6,037 bases of DNA from NCBI GenBank assembly GCA_044340025.1, contig JBIIUJ010000144.1, forward strand, positions 1-6,037, read 5' to 3'. Below, piece after piece: positions 1-5,891 of the stretch (positions within the stretch are counted from its first letter, which is position 1; each line of letters begins with the position of its first letter). The notes below the pieces were generated by a model. The model had not been told where the DNA came from. It was given only the letters and a program-made list of their open reading frames with translations, and searched no databases. Position numbers and translations under genes: made by a program. Source of the stretch: JBIIUJ01 sp044340025 (lineage in GTDB: Bacteria > Pseudomonadota > Alphaproteobacteria > Caulobacterales > Aquidulcibacteraceae).

Positions 1-46
1 TAATCAGATGCGCCGCTTTCGGAGTTACCCAGTTCACACGCGTCAT
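1..46 (-). CDS. Possible start of a downstream minus-strand gene (partial)
   Basis: An ATG at 46-44 opens a frame of 15 codons that runs off the left edge without a stop. It reads MTRVNWVTPKAAHLI. The short hydrophobic strand followed by TPK resembles the first beta strand of many GT-B glycosyltransferases, and it lies downstream of a glycosyltransferase on the same strand, so a second polysaccharide gene is a reasonable guess. No strong Shine-Dalgarno sequence precedes it. The region before it holds only a 26-codon frame (123-44) that starts within the stop of the glycosyltransferase and overlaps this ATG. Fifteen codons cannot establish a function, and the call could be wrong altogether. 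Confidence 0.35.
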   Translation of the reverse strand, partial: MTRVNWVTPKAAHLI

Positions 47-119
47 TGTTGATCCATGACCTGAGCAGCCCGGACGAGCGCTGCGCTCCGAGAGTTGCTA
101 TCGGCGGAATGTTTCAGCC

Positions 120-1052
120 TCATGATTTCGGCCCATAACCCGGTCGCCACTCGCCGCGACGCGCCCAAATCTCAGGCCATGCGGATTTTGTACTCCCGAG
201 CAGTGTGGTGAACACCGCGCGTGACCAGGGCCAGGCGATGAAGAGCCCCACCGCGATGGGTCGCCGCCATGGGTCGAAATGACGACGAACCACGGTCATT
301 TTGCCCTTTAGCAATCTCACCATCTTGTCAACGTGAATACGCTCCGAGGCACCGCCTACATGCATGATGGCAGCATCCGGCGTCATGAGGGGCCGGGCCC
401 CGAATGTCTGAGCCCTAAGGCAGAGATCTGCCTCCTCGCCATACATGAAGAAGGCTTCATCGAAGCCGCCAAGCTTGTCCCACATCTTGCGATCGATTAG
501 CAGGAAGCAGCCCGTGATGATGTCGACCTGCCGAACGCTGTCGCGCATCCATCCGCCGTAGCGCTCGGGATTGAAATAACTGGAGCGTTTAAACGCTTGG
601 TCTAGCCCTAGAAAGCGGCACGCGAGTCCCCACAGCGTCATGCGGGCGTAGCAGGAGGTCGGATCGACAGCGCCGGAAGGATCAATGTTTCGCCCCCCCC
701 AGATCTTCGCGTCCCGATGCTGATATGCGAACTTGAGCAAACGATCGACTGCACTGTCCAGCACCAAAGTATCGGGATTGAGCAGCAAAAGGGCTGGAGC
801 ACGAGCGTGCGACGCTCCGACATTCACCCCTTTGGCGAAACCGATATTCTCTGATTGAACCAGCAAGCGCACCTCCGGAAACCGGGCCCGTATGGCATCA
901 ACGCTGTCATCGGATGAGCAATTATCAACAACGATTATTTCGAATGAGGCACTAGTTTGAGATATTACGCTTTCAATGCACGCAATCGTCAAATCACGAG
1001 TATTGTAACTAACAATTATTATTGAAACGTCACAAATACGCTCTTCGCTCAT
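120..1052 (-). CDS. Family 2 glycosyltransferase, rhamnosyltransferase-like
   Basis: This 310-residue protein is a GT-A fold glycosyltransferase of family GT2. It would transfer a sugar from a nucleotide-sugar donor onto a growing surface polysaccharide or O-antigen at the cytoplasmic face of the membrane. Motifs appear in order: VSIIIVSYNT (9-18), the donor-binding strand IIVVDNCSSDDS (39-50), NIGFAKGVN (69-77), NPDT at 92-95 standing in for the DXD metal site, ITGCFLLIDRK (179-189), GGFDEAFFMYGEEADLC (195-211) with the acidic catalytic-base region E206-D209, and H231 in an HVGG motif. The order and about 300-residue length fit WbbL-type rhamnosyltransferases, but the sugar cannot be read from sequence. 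A hydrophobic stretch near residues 264-282 may touch the membrane. The start is ATG 1052, preceded by GGGAGGG; an in-frame TTG one codon earlier is less likely. Its start-proximal end is AT-rich and the gene carries a G8 tract, both unlike the neighbours, which suggests transfer. Confidence 0.93.
   Translation of the reverse strand: MSEERICDVSIIIVSYNTRDLTIACIESVISQTSASFEIIVVDNCSSDDSVDAIRARFPEVRLLVQSENIGFAKGVNVGASHARAPALLLLNPDTLVLDSAVDRLLKFAYQHRDAKIWGGRNIDPSGAVDPTSCYARMTLWGLACRFLGLDQAFKRSSYFNPERYGGWMRDSVRQVDIITGCFLLIDRKMWDKLGGFDEAFFMYGEEADLCLRAQTFGARPLMTPDAAIMHVGGASERIHVDKMVRLLKGKMTVVRRHFDPWRRPIAVGLFIAWPWSRAVFTTLLGSTKSAWPEIWARRGEWRPGYGPKS
693..700 (-). repeat. Poly-G tract (G8) inside the glycosyltransferase gene
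   Basis: The plus strand has eight C in a row, so the coding strand reads eight G across codons W118-G119-G120-R121. As given, the frame is open on both sides of the tract. The loss or gain of one G would shift the frame and remove the catalytic GGFDE/EEAD region downstream. The existence of the tract is seen directly; a role in phase variation is inference. Confidence 0.95.
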
Positions 1053-1056
1053 CAAA

Positions 1057-1063
1057 CCCTCCC
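1057..1063 (-). promoter_or_regulatory. Shine-Dalgarno of the glycosyltransferase gene
   Basis: The minus strand reads GGGAGGG, then TTTG, then ATG. The four-base gap suits ATG 1052 and disfavours the TTG at 1055, which would leave almost no spacer. Confidence 0.7.
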
Positions 1064-1064
1064 G

Positions 1065-1080
1065 GCCCCACTATCGGGGC
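1065..1080. other. Small perfect hairpin in the leader between the divergent genes
   Basis: GCCCC at 1065-1069 can pair with GGGGC at 1076-1080 around a six-base loop. It lies just upstream of the glycosyltransferase ribosome-binding site, so in that mRNA leader it could affect initiation. It has no U tract on either side. A five-pair GC stem can arise by chance in DNA of this composition. Confidence 0.25.
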
Positions 1081-1186
1081 GGCGCGCCAATCTACGGCCC
1101 CGTCGCAACATGTATGCCCACCTCTTCCATTGCGCTCAGATTTCCTTATATCGCGTGAGCCGGGCTGTCGCGGGCCTTGACCCTGC

Positions 1187-1195
1187 GGGAGAGGA
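1187..1195 (+). promoter_or_regulatory. Shine-Dalgarno of mnmA
   Basis: GGGAGAGGA ends three bases before the ATG at 1199. The core AGAGG lies at a workable distance and supports this start, although it adds about 27 residues ahead of the first conserved strand of MnmA. Confidence 0.6.
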
Positions 1196-1198
1196 CCC

Positions 1199-2344
1199 AT
1201 GCTCGATTTCGCCACAGCCCCGGCGCGCAACGCCGCTGGGCTCAATTCTCTTGGCTTCGCCAAACCGCCATCGGAAACGCGCGTGGTCGTCGCGATGTCG
1301 GGCGGGGTGGATTCCTCCGTCGCCGCCGCGCTGCTGAAGGCGGAGGGCTATGAGGTGGTGGGCGTGACGCTTCAGCTCTACGACCATGGCGCGATGCTGG
1401 CCAAGAAGGGCGCGTGCTGCGCCGGCGCGGACATCCACGATGCGCGCGCAGTCGCAGCGCGGCTGGATATTCCCCACTACGTGCTCGATTACGAAAGCCG
1501 CTTTCGCGAGGCGGTGATGGACGATTTCGCCGACACCTATCTCGCCGGCGCCACTCCCATCCCGTGCGTGCGCTGCAATCAGAACGTGAAGTTCAAGGAT
1601 CTGCTCGAAACCGCGCGCGACCTCGACGCCGATTGCATGGCCACCGGCCACTATATCCAGCGCGCGCTTGGGCCTGGCGGGCCGGAGCTGCGCCGCGCGG
1701 CAGACCCCGACCGGGATCAGTCCTACTTCCTGTTCGCCACCACGCGCGCGCAGCTCGATTTCCTGCGCTTTCCGCTGGGCGGGATGAAGAAGCCGGCCGT
1801 GCGCGCGCTCGCCGCCGAGTTTGGTCTGGCCACCGCCGAAAAGCCCGACAGCCAGGACATCTGCTTCGTGCCGTCGGGCAGATACGCCGCCGTGGTGGAG
1901 AAGCTGCGCCCCGGCGAGATCGTCCATGTCGATGGGCGGGTCATGGGCCGCCACGAGGGCGTGATCCACTACACCGTCGGCCAGAGGCGCGGCCTTGGCG
2001 TGGCGACCGGCGAGCCTCTGTTTGTCGTCAGGCTCGACGCCGCCGCCCGCCGCGTGATCGTGGGCCCGCGCGAGGCGCTGGGCGTGCGCGAGATCGTGCT
2101 GAAAGAGGTGAACTGGATCGGCGATCCCGTCGGCGGCGAAGACGCGCTGGATGGCCTGGCGGTGTTGGTTCGCGTGCGTTCGACACGGCCGCCGGTTCCT
2201 GGCCGGCTGTCGACTGCGCAGGGCTGGCGCGTGCTGCTGGATGCGCCGGAAGAGGGCGTGGCGCCGGGGCAGGCTTGCGTCCTTTATGAGACCCCGGACG
2301 CAGACCGCGTGCTTGGCGGCGGCTGGATTGCGGCCACAGCATGA
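1199..2344 (+). CDS. mnmA: tRNA-specific 2-thiouridylase MnmA
   Basis: MnmA activates the wobble uridine (U34) of tRNAs for Lys, Glu and Gln with ATP, then replaces its 2-oxygen with sulfur delivered as a persulfide by a relay starting at a cysteine desulfurase. The 381-residue protein shows the whole family pattern. The PP-loop SGGVDSS, which binds ATP, is at 34-40. Cys126 in CNQNVKFKDLL matches the catalytic nucleophile (Cys102 in E. coli). GHY follows at 150-152. DSQDICF has Cys222, matching the second catalytic cysteine (Cys199 in E. coli). The C-terminal half carries IHYTVGQRRGLGV and the beta-barrel that closes on the tRNA. Length is slightly above the usual 360-370 because of the N-terminal tail, typical of alphaproteobacterial homologues. 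The gene is divergent from the glycosyltransferase, and the next plus-strand gene begins 142 bases downstream, so it may be monocistronic. Both catalytic cysteines are intact and I expect it to be active. Confidence 0.98.
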   Translation: MLDFATAPARNAAGLNSLGFAKPPSETRVVVAMSGGVDSSVAAALLKAEGYEVVGVTLQLYDHGAMLAKKGACCAGADIHDARAVAARLDIPHYVLDYESRFREAVMDDFADTYLAGATPIPCVRCNQNVKFKDLLETARDLDADCMATGHYIQRALGPGGPELRRAADPDRDQSYFLFATTRAQLDFLRFPLGGMKKPAVRALAAEFGLATAEKPDSQDICFVPSGRYAAVVEKLRPGEIVHVDGRVMGRHEGVIHYTVGQRRGLGVATGEPLFVVRLDAAARRVIVGPREALGVREIVLKEVNWIGDPVGGEDALDGLAVLVRVRSTRPPVPGRLSTAQGWRVLLDAPEEGVAPGQACVLYETPDADRVLGGGWIAATA

Positions 2345-2470
2345 GGCTGCGCGCGCGGCGTGCCGCATCACCGCCGCATTCGCATCCAAACCGCCCCGAA
2401 ATCAACATCGCCACATCTTGACCCGGACGCGTTTGCATGGTTTTGTCCGCACGCTCGACTATTGGAGTCG

Positions 2471-2480
2471 AGAAGAGGAG
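2471..2480 (+). promoter_or_regulatory. Shine-Dalgarno that sets the start of the PEP-CTERM-type gene
   Basis: AGAAGAGGAG sits six bases before ATG 2487. It selects this start over upstream in-frame codons, and the protein then begins directly with a signal peptide. Confidence 0.75.
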
Positions 2481-2486
2481 TGGGGC

Positions 2487-3146
2487 ATGAAAGCCAAGTT
2501 ATTCGCGGCCGTCGCCGCGGCGTTGATTACGTACGCTGGGGCGGCCCACGCCGCAACACCAATAGTGATGATCTCGAACTGGGATGACGCGCCAACGGGC
2601 CTGGCGGTTGCCAACCCCGTGGTGAGCGGAATCGGGTCCTGGACAGGGACGCCGCTGATCGACGTCGTGGCGGACAACACATTCGCAATCCGCTGCGCCG
2701 GCAATGCTGGAAAGTGCGTCGACCTTGCGGGCACGCCCGGCGCCGTGGGGGGCACGTTCACCTCGAATGTGCTGAACGCCGCTAACAGCACCGTGACGGT
2801 GCAGTTCCTGTATTCGGGCGCTCAGCGTGGCATAGCGGGGGCAATGTTTCTCGCCGAACTGGTGAATGCGAGTAACGGAGCGGTGGTTTCCTCCTGGGCT
2901 TCACCAGCTTTGGCGGCAACAGCGCCGTTCACGTCACAGTCGCTCACGGGCAATGTTGGCTCGGCGCGCCAGTTTCAGGTGCGATTCACGCATCTGGGCG
3001 GAACGAGCAACGTCGTCTTCGGCGCGATCATTGACAACGTGTCGTTCTCCACCGTGCCGGAGCCTTCAACCTGGCTGCTCATGATCATGGGCTTCGGGAT
3101 GATCGCAAGCCAGTTGCGCCGGCGTCATGTGGCCCTGGCGGCCTGA
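2487..3146 (+). CDS. Secreted PEPxxW-type (PEP-CTERM) exosortase substrate
   Basis: This 219-residue protein is built for export and sorting. Residues 1-22 form a signal peptide: Lys2 and Lys4, a hydrophobic core, and a likely cut after AHA (20-22). The mature part is rich in Ala, Gly, Ser, Thr, Asn and Val and looks like an all-beta domain, with two cysteines (70 and 77) that could form a disulfide in the periplasm. The tail is VPEPSTW at 190-196, then the hydrophobic segment LLMIMGFGMIA, then LRRR (210-213). This PEP, membrane helix and basic-end layout is the alphaproteobacterial PEPxxWA variant of the PEP-CTERM signal, cut by an exosortase and often linked to exopolysaccharide or envelope assembly. 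The usual Ala after Trp is Leu here. No exosortase gene lies in the window. I do not recognise the central domain, so its function is unknown. A strong terminator follows, and the gene is probably transcribed alone. Confidence 0.9.
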   Translation: MKAKLFAAVAAALITYAGAAHAATPIVMISNWDDAPTGLAVANPVVSGIGSWTGTPLIDVVADNTFAIRCAGNAGKCVDLAGTPGAVGGTFTSNVLNAANSTVTVQFLYSGAQRGIAGAMFLAELVNASNGAVVSSWASPALAATAPFTSQSLTGNVGSARQFQVRFTHLGGTSNVVFGAIIDNVSFSTVPEPSTWLLMIMGFGMIASQLRRRHVALAA

Positions 3147-3176
3147 GGCATTGTGCCAGGTCTTGACGGATCGGAT

Positions 3177-3207
3177 GCCCCGCTGGCTGCAGGCCGGCGG
3201 GGCTTTT
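3177..3207 (+). terminator. Intrinsic terminator after the PEP-CTERM-type gene
   Basis: GCCCCGC (3177-3183) pairs with GCGGGGC (3197-3203). The stem continues inward by a T-G pair and GGC/GCC, leaving the loop TGCAG (3188-3192): eleven pairs in all. TTTT at 3204-3207 follows directly on the plus strand. There is no matching T run on the minus strand, so it should stop plus-strand transcription before the convergent Nudix gene, and not the reverse. Confidence 0.88.
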
Positions 3208-3218
3208 GCCGTTTGAAA

Positions 3219-4014
3219 TCAGGGCCGGTTGCCCTCCAGCGGCTCGCGCGTGACCGAATAGCCCGCTTCGGCGGGGATGTGCAGGAAAAGGCCCTCCGCT
3301 TCCTGCACCACCTCAGGCTCCACCCGCACGATGCGGCGCGCGCGTGCTGCGGCAAGCAGGGCGTCCACATCGCGATGCTGGGCCACCCATTCGAGATTGA
3401 GACGCGTGGGAAAGATGATGGTGCGCGCGCCCCGCCCTTGCCTGTGCAAGCGCTTCGGCCGGCCGGACCCAGACGGCGTCGGCAGCTTCCGCGCCGTCGC
3501 AGGCAGCTTGCTGACCCTCCGGCGCGCGGGCTGCGTAGAAGAACGTGTCGAACCGCTTTGGCATGCCCTTGGGCGTGACCCAATGGGCGAATGGCGCAAG
3601 CGCCTCGATATCGAGGTTTAGCCCTTCCGCCTCAAGGACCGGGCCGAAAGCTGAATCATCGGGGGCAATGGCCGCCCGCCGCGCGACCACTGGGGCGCAG
3701 GCCGCAGGCGGGGCAGCCGCATCGCCCTTGCGGGCGAGCAGGAGACCAACCTCCTCGAAGACTTCCCGCAGCCCGGCGATCCGCGCTGCGCGCTCCTCTT
3801 CGGCGAAAGGCCCAGGCGCGCGCGCCTGCCAAGCGGGGTCAAAGTCCGCCGCGCTCGCCTTGCCGCCGGGAAAGACCAGCGCGCCAGCCGCGAAATCCAC
3901 CTGCCTGTTGCGCGTGATCATCAGCACTTCCAGGCCATCGGCCCCATCGCGGGCGAGCACGACAGTCGCTGAAAGGCGCGCAGGCTGCGGGGCGGAGCGG
4001 GATGCTGTGTCCAT
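3219..4014 (-). pseudogene. Nudix hydrolase (NUDT19-like), interrupted by a frameshift
   Basis: The gene encodes a Nudix-fold pyrophosphohydrolase, a family that cleaves X linked to a nucleoside diphosphate. Numbering from ATG 4014, residues 14-22 (LSATVVLAR) form the first strand, FPGGK is at 48-52, and REVFEEVGLLL at 83-93 is the core of the Nudix box (REUXEEXGU) with its metal-binding glutamates. A long insert between GGK and the REV helix breaks the classic spacing, as in the NUDT19/RP2p group of CoA or acyl-CoA diphosphatases; the substrate here is unproven. The family-like reading continues through WVRPAEALAQARAGR, then moves to a second frame at about 3421-3437 and resumes with TIIFPTRLNLEWVAQ, ending at TGA 3221-3219. 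Without the shift the protein ends in unrelated sequence at 3313. Removing one G from the GGGG run on the coding strand restores about 264 residues. It could be a true mutation or a sequencing error. No clear Shine-Dalgarno precedes ATG 4014; a TTG at 4050 is an alternative. Confidence 0.85.
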
Positions 4015-4097
4015 CCAGTGGTCTGTGGGCCGGGCGGACGGCGAGGGCAAGCCGGGACGGCGCCGGATGTTTAGAATGCTGGGCTATCGCATCGGGA

Positions 4098-4850
4098 ATG
4101 ATCAACCGCTTTGCCCGCGCAGAACTCGCCGCCGCCCTTTCCGCTCAGGCGATCACCCTCGCCTATCAGCCGCAGGTCGATCTGGCCGGAGGCGCGGTCG
4201 TGGGGGTGGAAGCGCTTGCGCGGTGGGTCTGCCCACAGCGCGGGGCCCAGGCGCCTGCCCAGTTTCTGCCGGCCTTTCGCGAAGCCGGGCTTAGCCAGAG
4301 GCTCGCGCGCATGCTGCTGGCTCAGGCGGCGGTGGCGTCGCGCAAGGTCGGCGTCGCGGTGTGGGTAAACCTTGATCTCGCCGACGCGCTGGACCCGCGG
4401 TTTGCGCGCGAAGCGCGCCTGATCCTGGCCGAAGCCGGCGCAAAGACAGAGGATCTGGTGATCGAAATTGCCGAAGACGATCTCGCCACGCTTGGCGCGC
4501 CCGGCTGGGCAGCGGCCGAGCGCCTGCGGGCGGCGGGGCTGCGCCTTGCGCTGGATGGGCGCGGGGCCGCCCGGATCGCGCTCGATGGCCGGGCGCGGGC
4601 GCTGTTCTGCGCGCTCAAGACGGGCGGGCCAGCGATGCTGGCGGCCGCGCGCACGCTGGAAGCCGCGCCGATCGCAGCTCCGATCCGCAGACTGGCCGCC
4701 GCCCAGGCGGCGGGCCTGATCACGGTGGCCGTGGGCGCAGAGACGGAGGAAAGCCTCGACCGGCTCGCCGCCTGGGGCTTCGACCGCGCCCAGGGCGCTG
4801 CCATTGCCGCCCCCGCCCCGCTGGCGGAGATGCAGCGCCGCGCCGCCTAG
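4098..4850 (+). CDS. Stand-alone EAL domain protein, catalytically degenerate
   Basis: This 250-residue protein is a single EAL domain, the fold of cyclic-di-GMP phosphodiesterases, with no sensor, GGDEF, signal peptide or membrane part. YQPQVDL (23-29) and VEALARW (37-43) contain the name-giving EAL with metal ligand Glu38. Asn91 (VWVNLDL), Glu123 (LVIEIAE), Asp153 and Lys174 match further active-site positions. Several others are lost: the DDFG motif reads DGRG (153-156), so the second metal-binding Asp is Gly; AEGVET reads AVGAET (211-216), so its first Glu is Val; and QGY reads QGA (232-234). From known EAL chemistry these losses should abolish or strongly reduce phosphodiesterase activity, so it may bind c-di-GMP or a protein partner instead. 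The start is uncertain: ATG 4098 begins just before the domain, while an in-frame ATG at 4002 would overlap the Nudix start. The gene is divergent from the Nudix gene with 83 bases between starts. Confidence 0.85.
   Translation: MINRFARAELAAALSAQAITLAYQPQVDLAGGAVVGVEALARWVCPQRGAQAPAQFLPAFREAGLSQRLARMLLAQAAVASRKVGVAVWVNLDLADALDPRFAREARLILAEAGAKTEDLVIEIAEDDLATLGAPGWAAAERLRAAGLRLALDGRGAARIALDGRARALFCALKTGGPAMLAAARTLEAAPIAAPIRRLAAAQAAGLITVAVGAETEESLDRLAAWGFDRAQGAAIAAPAPLAEMQRRAA
4847..4850. other. Interlocked stop codons of convergent genes (CTAG)
   Basis: The palindrome CTAG provides TAG for the EAL gene on the plus strand (4848-4850) and TAG for the aminomutase gene on the minus strand (4849-4847). 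The two genes have no intergenic space, and there is no room for a terminator between them. Confidence 0.95.
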
Positions 4851-5833
4851 CCGGCGACGGACCGCCAGACGCCATCGTCGCCATAGACCTCCAGTCCGGC
4901 CGGTCCGTCGCGCAGATAGGCCGGCGTGAGAGGCGCCTTAGAGACGCCGCCGGGAATATCCAGAACGTAAGTCGGCTGGCACAGACCAGAGGCGCGTGCA
5001 TGCAGCCCCCGTGCGAGAGCCTGTCCTTCGGCGATCGTGGTGCGGAAGTGGCTGGTTCCGGGCGCGAGATCGCCCTGGTGCAGATAATAGGGCTTAACCC
5101 TCGCCTGCACGAAAGCGCGCATGAGCTCTTCGAGCGTATCGGGATCGTCATTGACGCCCTTCAGAAGCACGCTCTGGCTCACGACGGGCACGCCTGCATC
5201 CAGCAGCCGGTCGATTGCGGCGATCGCCTCGGGCGTCAGTTCGCGCGGGTGGTTGGCGTGCAGCGCCACCCAGGTGGCGACGCCCGGCGCCCGCAATGCG
5301 CGCGCAAAGGCCGGCGTGACGCGCGCGGGGTCCACCACCGGCACACGCGTGTGCCAGCGCACCACCTTCACATGCTCGATCGCGGCAAGCCGGCGCGTGA
5401 GCGCGCCAGCGCGGCGCGGGCTCAGCACGAACGGGTCGCCTCCGGTGACGATCACTTCCCAGAGCGCGGGCGTGGCTTCGATATAGGCAAGCGCGGCGTC
5501 CAGCTCCGCCGGGCTCAACGCGCCCTCCCCCTGCGGCCCCACCATCTCGCGGCGGAAACAGAAGCGGCAATAGACCGGGCAGACATGCACCGGCTTCAGC
5601 AGGCAGCGATCACGATAGCGATGCACCACGCCTTTCACCGGGCTGTGGGCGGCGTCCCCGATGGGGTCGGCGCGCTCAGCCGGCGTCTCTTTCAGCTCGC
5701 GCGCATCGGGGCGGAACTGGGCCGCGATGGGATCGGCTGGGTCTTCCGGATCGATCAGCGCTTCCATCGCCGGGGTGATCGCCACGGCATAGCGGGCGGC
5801 CACAGCCGCAAGCGGATCGAAAGGCGCGTTCAT
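4847..5833 (-). CDS. Lysine 2,3-aminomutase family radical SAM/PLP enzyme (KamA/EpmB-like)
   Basis: The family uses S-adenosylmethionine, a [4Fe-4S] cluster and pyridoxal phosphate to move an amino group from the alpha to the beta carbon of lysine, giving beta-lysine. In this 328-residue protein Cys85, Cys89 and Cys92 form the CxxxCxxC cluster motif. TGGDP (130-134) is the SAM-contacting motif. HQGDL (252-256) and LDIPGG (291-296) supply Asp255 and Asp292, spaced as the two substrate-binding Asp residues of clostridial aminomutase (293 and 330). Lys299 matches its PLP lysine (337). The long C-terminal part of the clostridial enzyme (416 residues) is missing, and size is nearer to EpmB (about 340), which makes beta-lysine for elongation factor P. 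No efp or epmA is visible, so free beta-lysine synthesis and EF-P modification both remain possible. ATG 5833 is chosen for its Shine-Dalgarno; a TTG at 5953 would overlap the upstream gene. Confidence 0.92.
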   Translation of the reverse strand: MNAPFDPLAAVAARYAVAITPAMEALIDPEDPADPIAAQFRPDARELKETPAERADPIGDAAHSPVKGVVHRYRDRCLLKPVHVCPVYCRFCFRREMVGPQGEGALSPAELDAALAYIEATPALWEVIVTGGDPFVLSPRRAGALTRRLAAIEHVKVVRWHTRVPVVDPARVTPAFARALRAPGVATWVALHANHPRELTPEAIAAIDRLLDAGVPVVSQSVLLKGVNDDPDTLEELMRAFVQARVKPYYLHQGDLAPGTSHFRTTIAEGQALARGLHARASGLCQPTYVLDIPGGVSKAPLTPAYLRDGPAGLEVYGDDGVWRSVAG

Positions 5834-5838
5834 CCCGG

Positions 5839-5846
5839 CCTCTTTA
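5839..5846 (-). promoter_or_regulatory. Shine-Dalgarno that sets the aminomutase start
   Basis: The minus strand reads TAAAGAGG followed by five bases and ATG 5833. This supports the 328-residue form over the 368-residue frame that begins at a TTG inside the upstream gene. Confidence 0.75.
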
Positions 5847-5848
5847 GG

Positions 5849-5887
5849 GCGGGCAGGCTCCGGCGGCAAAGGCCGGCCTGCGCCCGC
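5849..5887 (-). other. Long imperfect hairpin between the GMC and aminomutase genes
   Basis: GCGGG (5849-5853), CAGG (5854-5857) and CCGGC (5860-5864) pair with CCCGC (5883-5887), CCTG (5877-5880) and GCCGG (5872-5876). Two-base bulges lie on each side and the loop has seven bases. It fills most of the 58-base gap and ends three bases from the aminomutase Shine-Dalgarno. It has no U tract, so a complete intrinsic terminator is unlikely. It may lower read-through, stabilise the upstream transcript or limit ribosome loading; the role is inference. Confidence 0.45.
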
Positions 5888-5891
5888 ACGG

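Noticed and set aside
1130..1151. A promoter for mnmA from TTGCGC (1130-1135) and TTATAT (1146-1151)
   Set aside because: The spacer is only 10 bases, far too short for a sigma-70 type promoter. The TTATAT alone is weak evidence.
1136..2389. A 417-codon open frame antisense to mnmA
   Set aside because: It mirrors a fully conserved mnmA, its translation is His/Arg/Ala-rich with no motif, and such frames are common opposite GC-rich genes with strong third-position bias.
2418..2446. A promoter for the PEP-CTERM-type gene from TTGACC and TTTTGT with a 17-base spacer
   Set aside because: The -35 match is fair and the spacing right, but the -10 match is only three of six bases. I would not annotate it without start-site data.
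2151..2486. N-terminal extension of the PEP-CTERM-type gene back into mnmA
   Set aside because: The extension is the out-of-frame shadow of mnmA. A Shine-Dalgarno and a signal peptide both point to ATG 2487.
3423..3430. The Nudix frameshift as a programmed recoding site
   Set aside because: There is no slippery heptamer and no known recoding in this family. Mutation or sequencing error is the simpler reading.
3545..4294. A plus-strand frame across the Nudix gene into the EAL gene
   Set aside because: It is out of frame with the EAL domain and antisense to the Nudix box, and shows only Ser/Arg/Ala-rich sequence.
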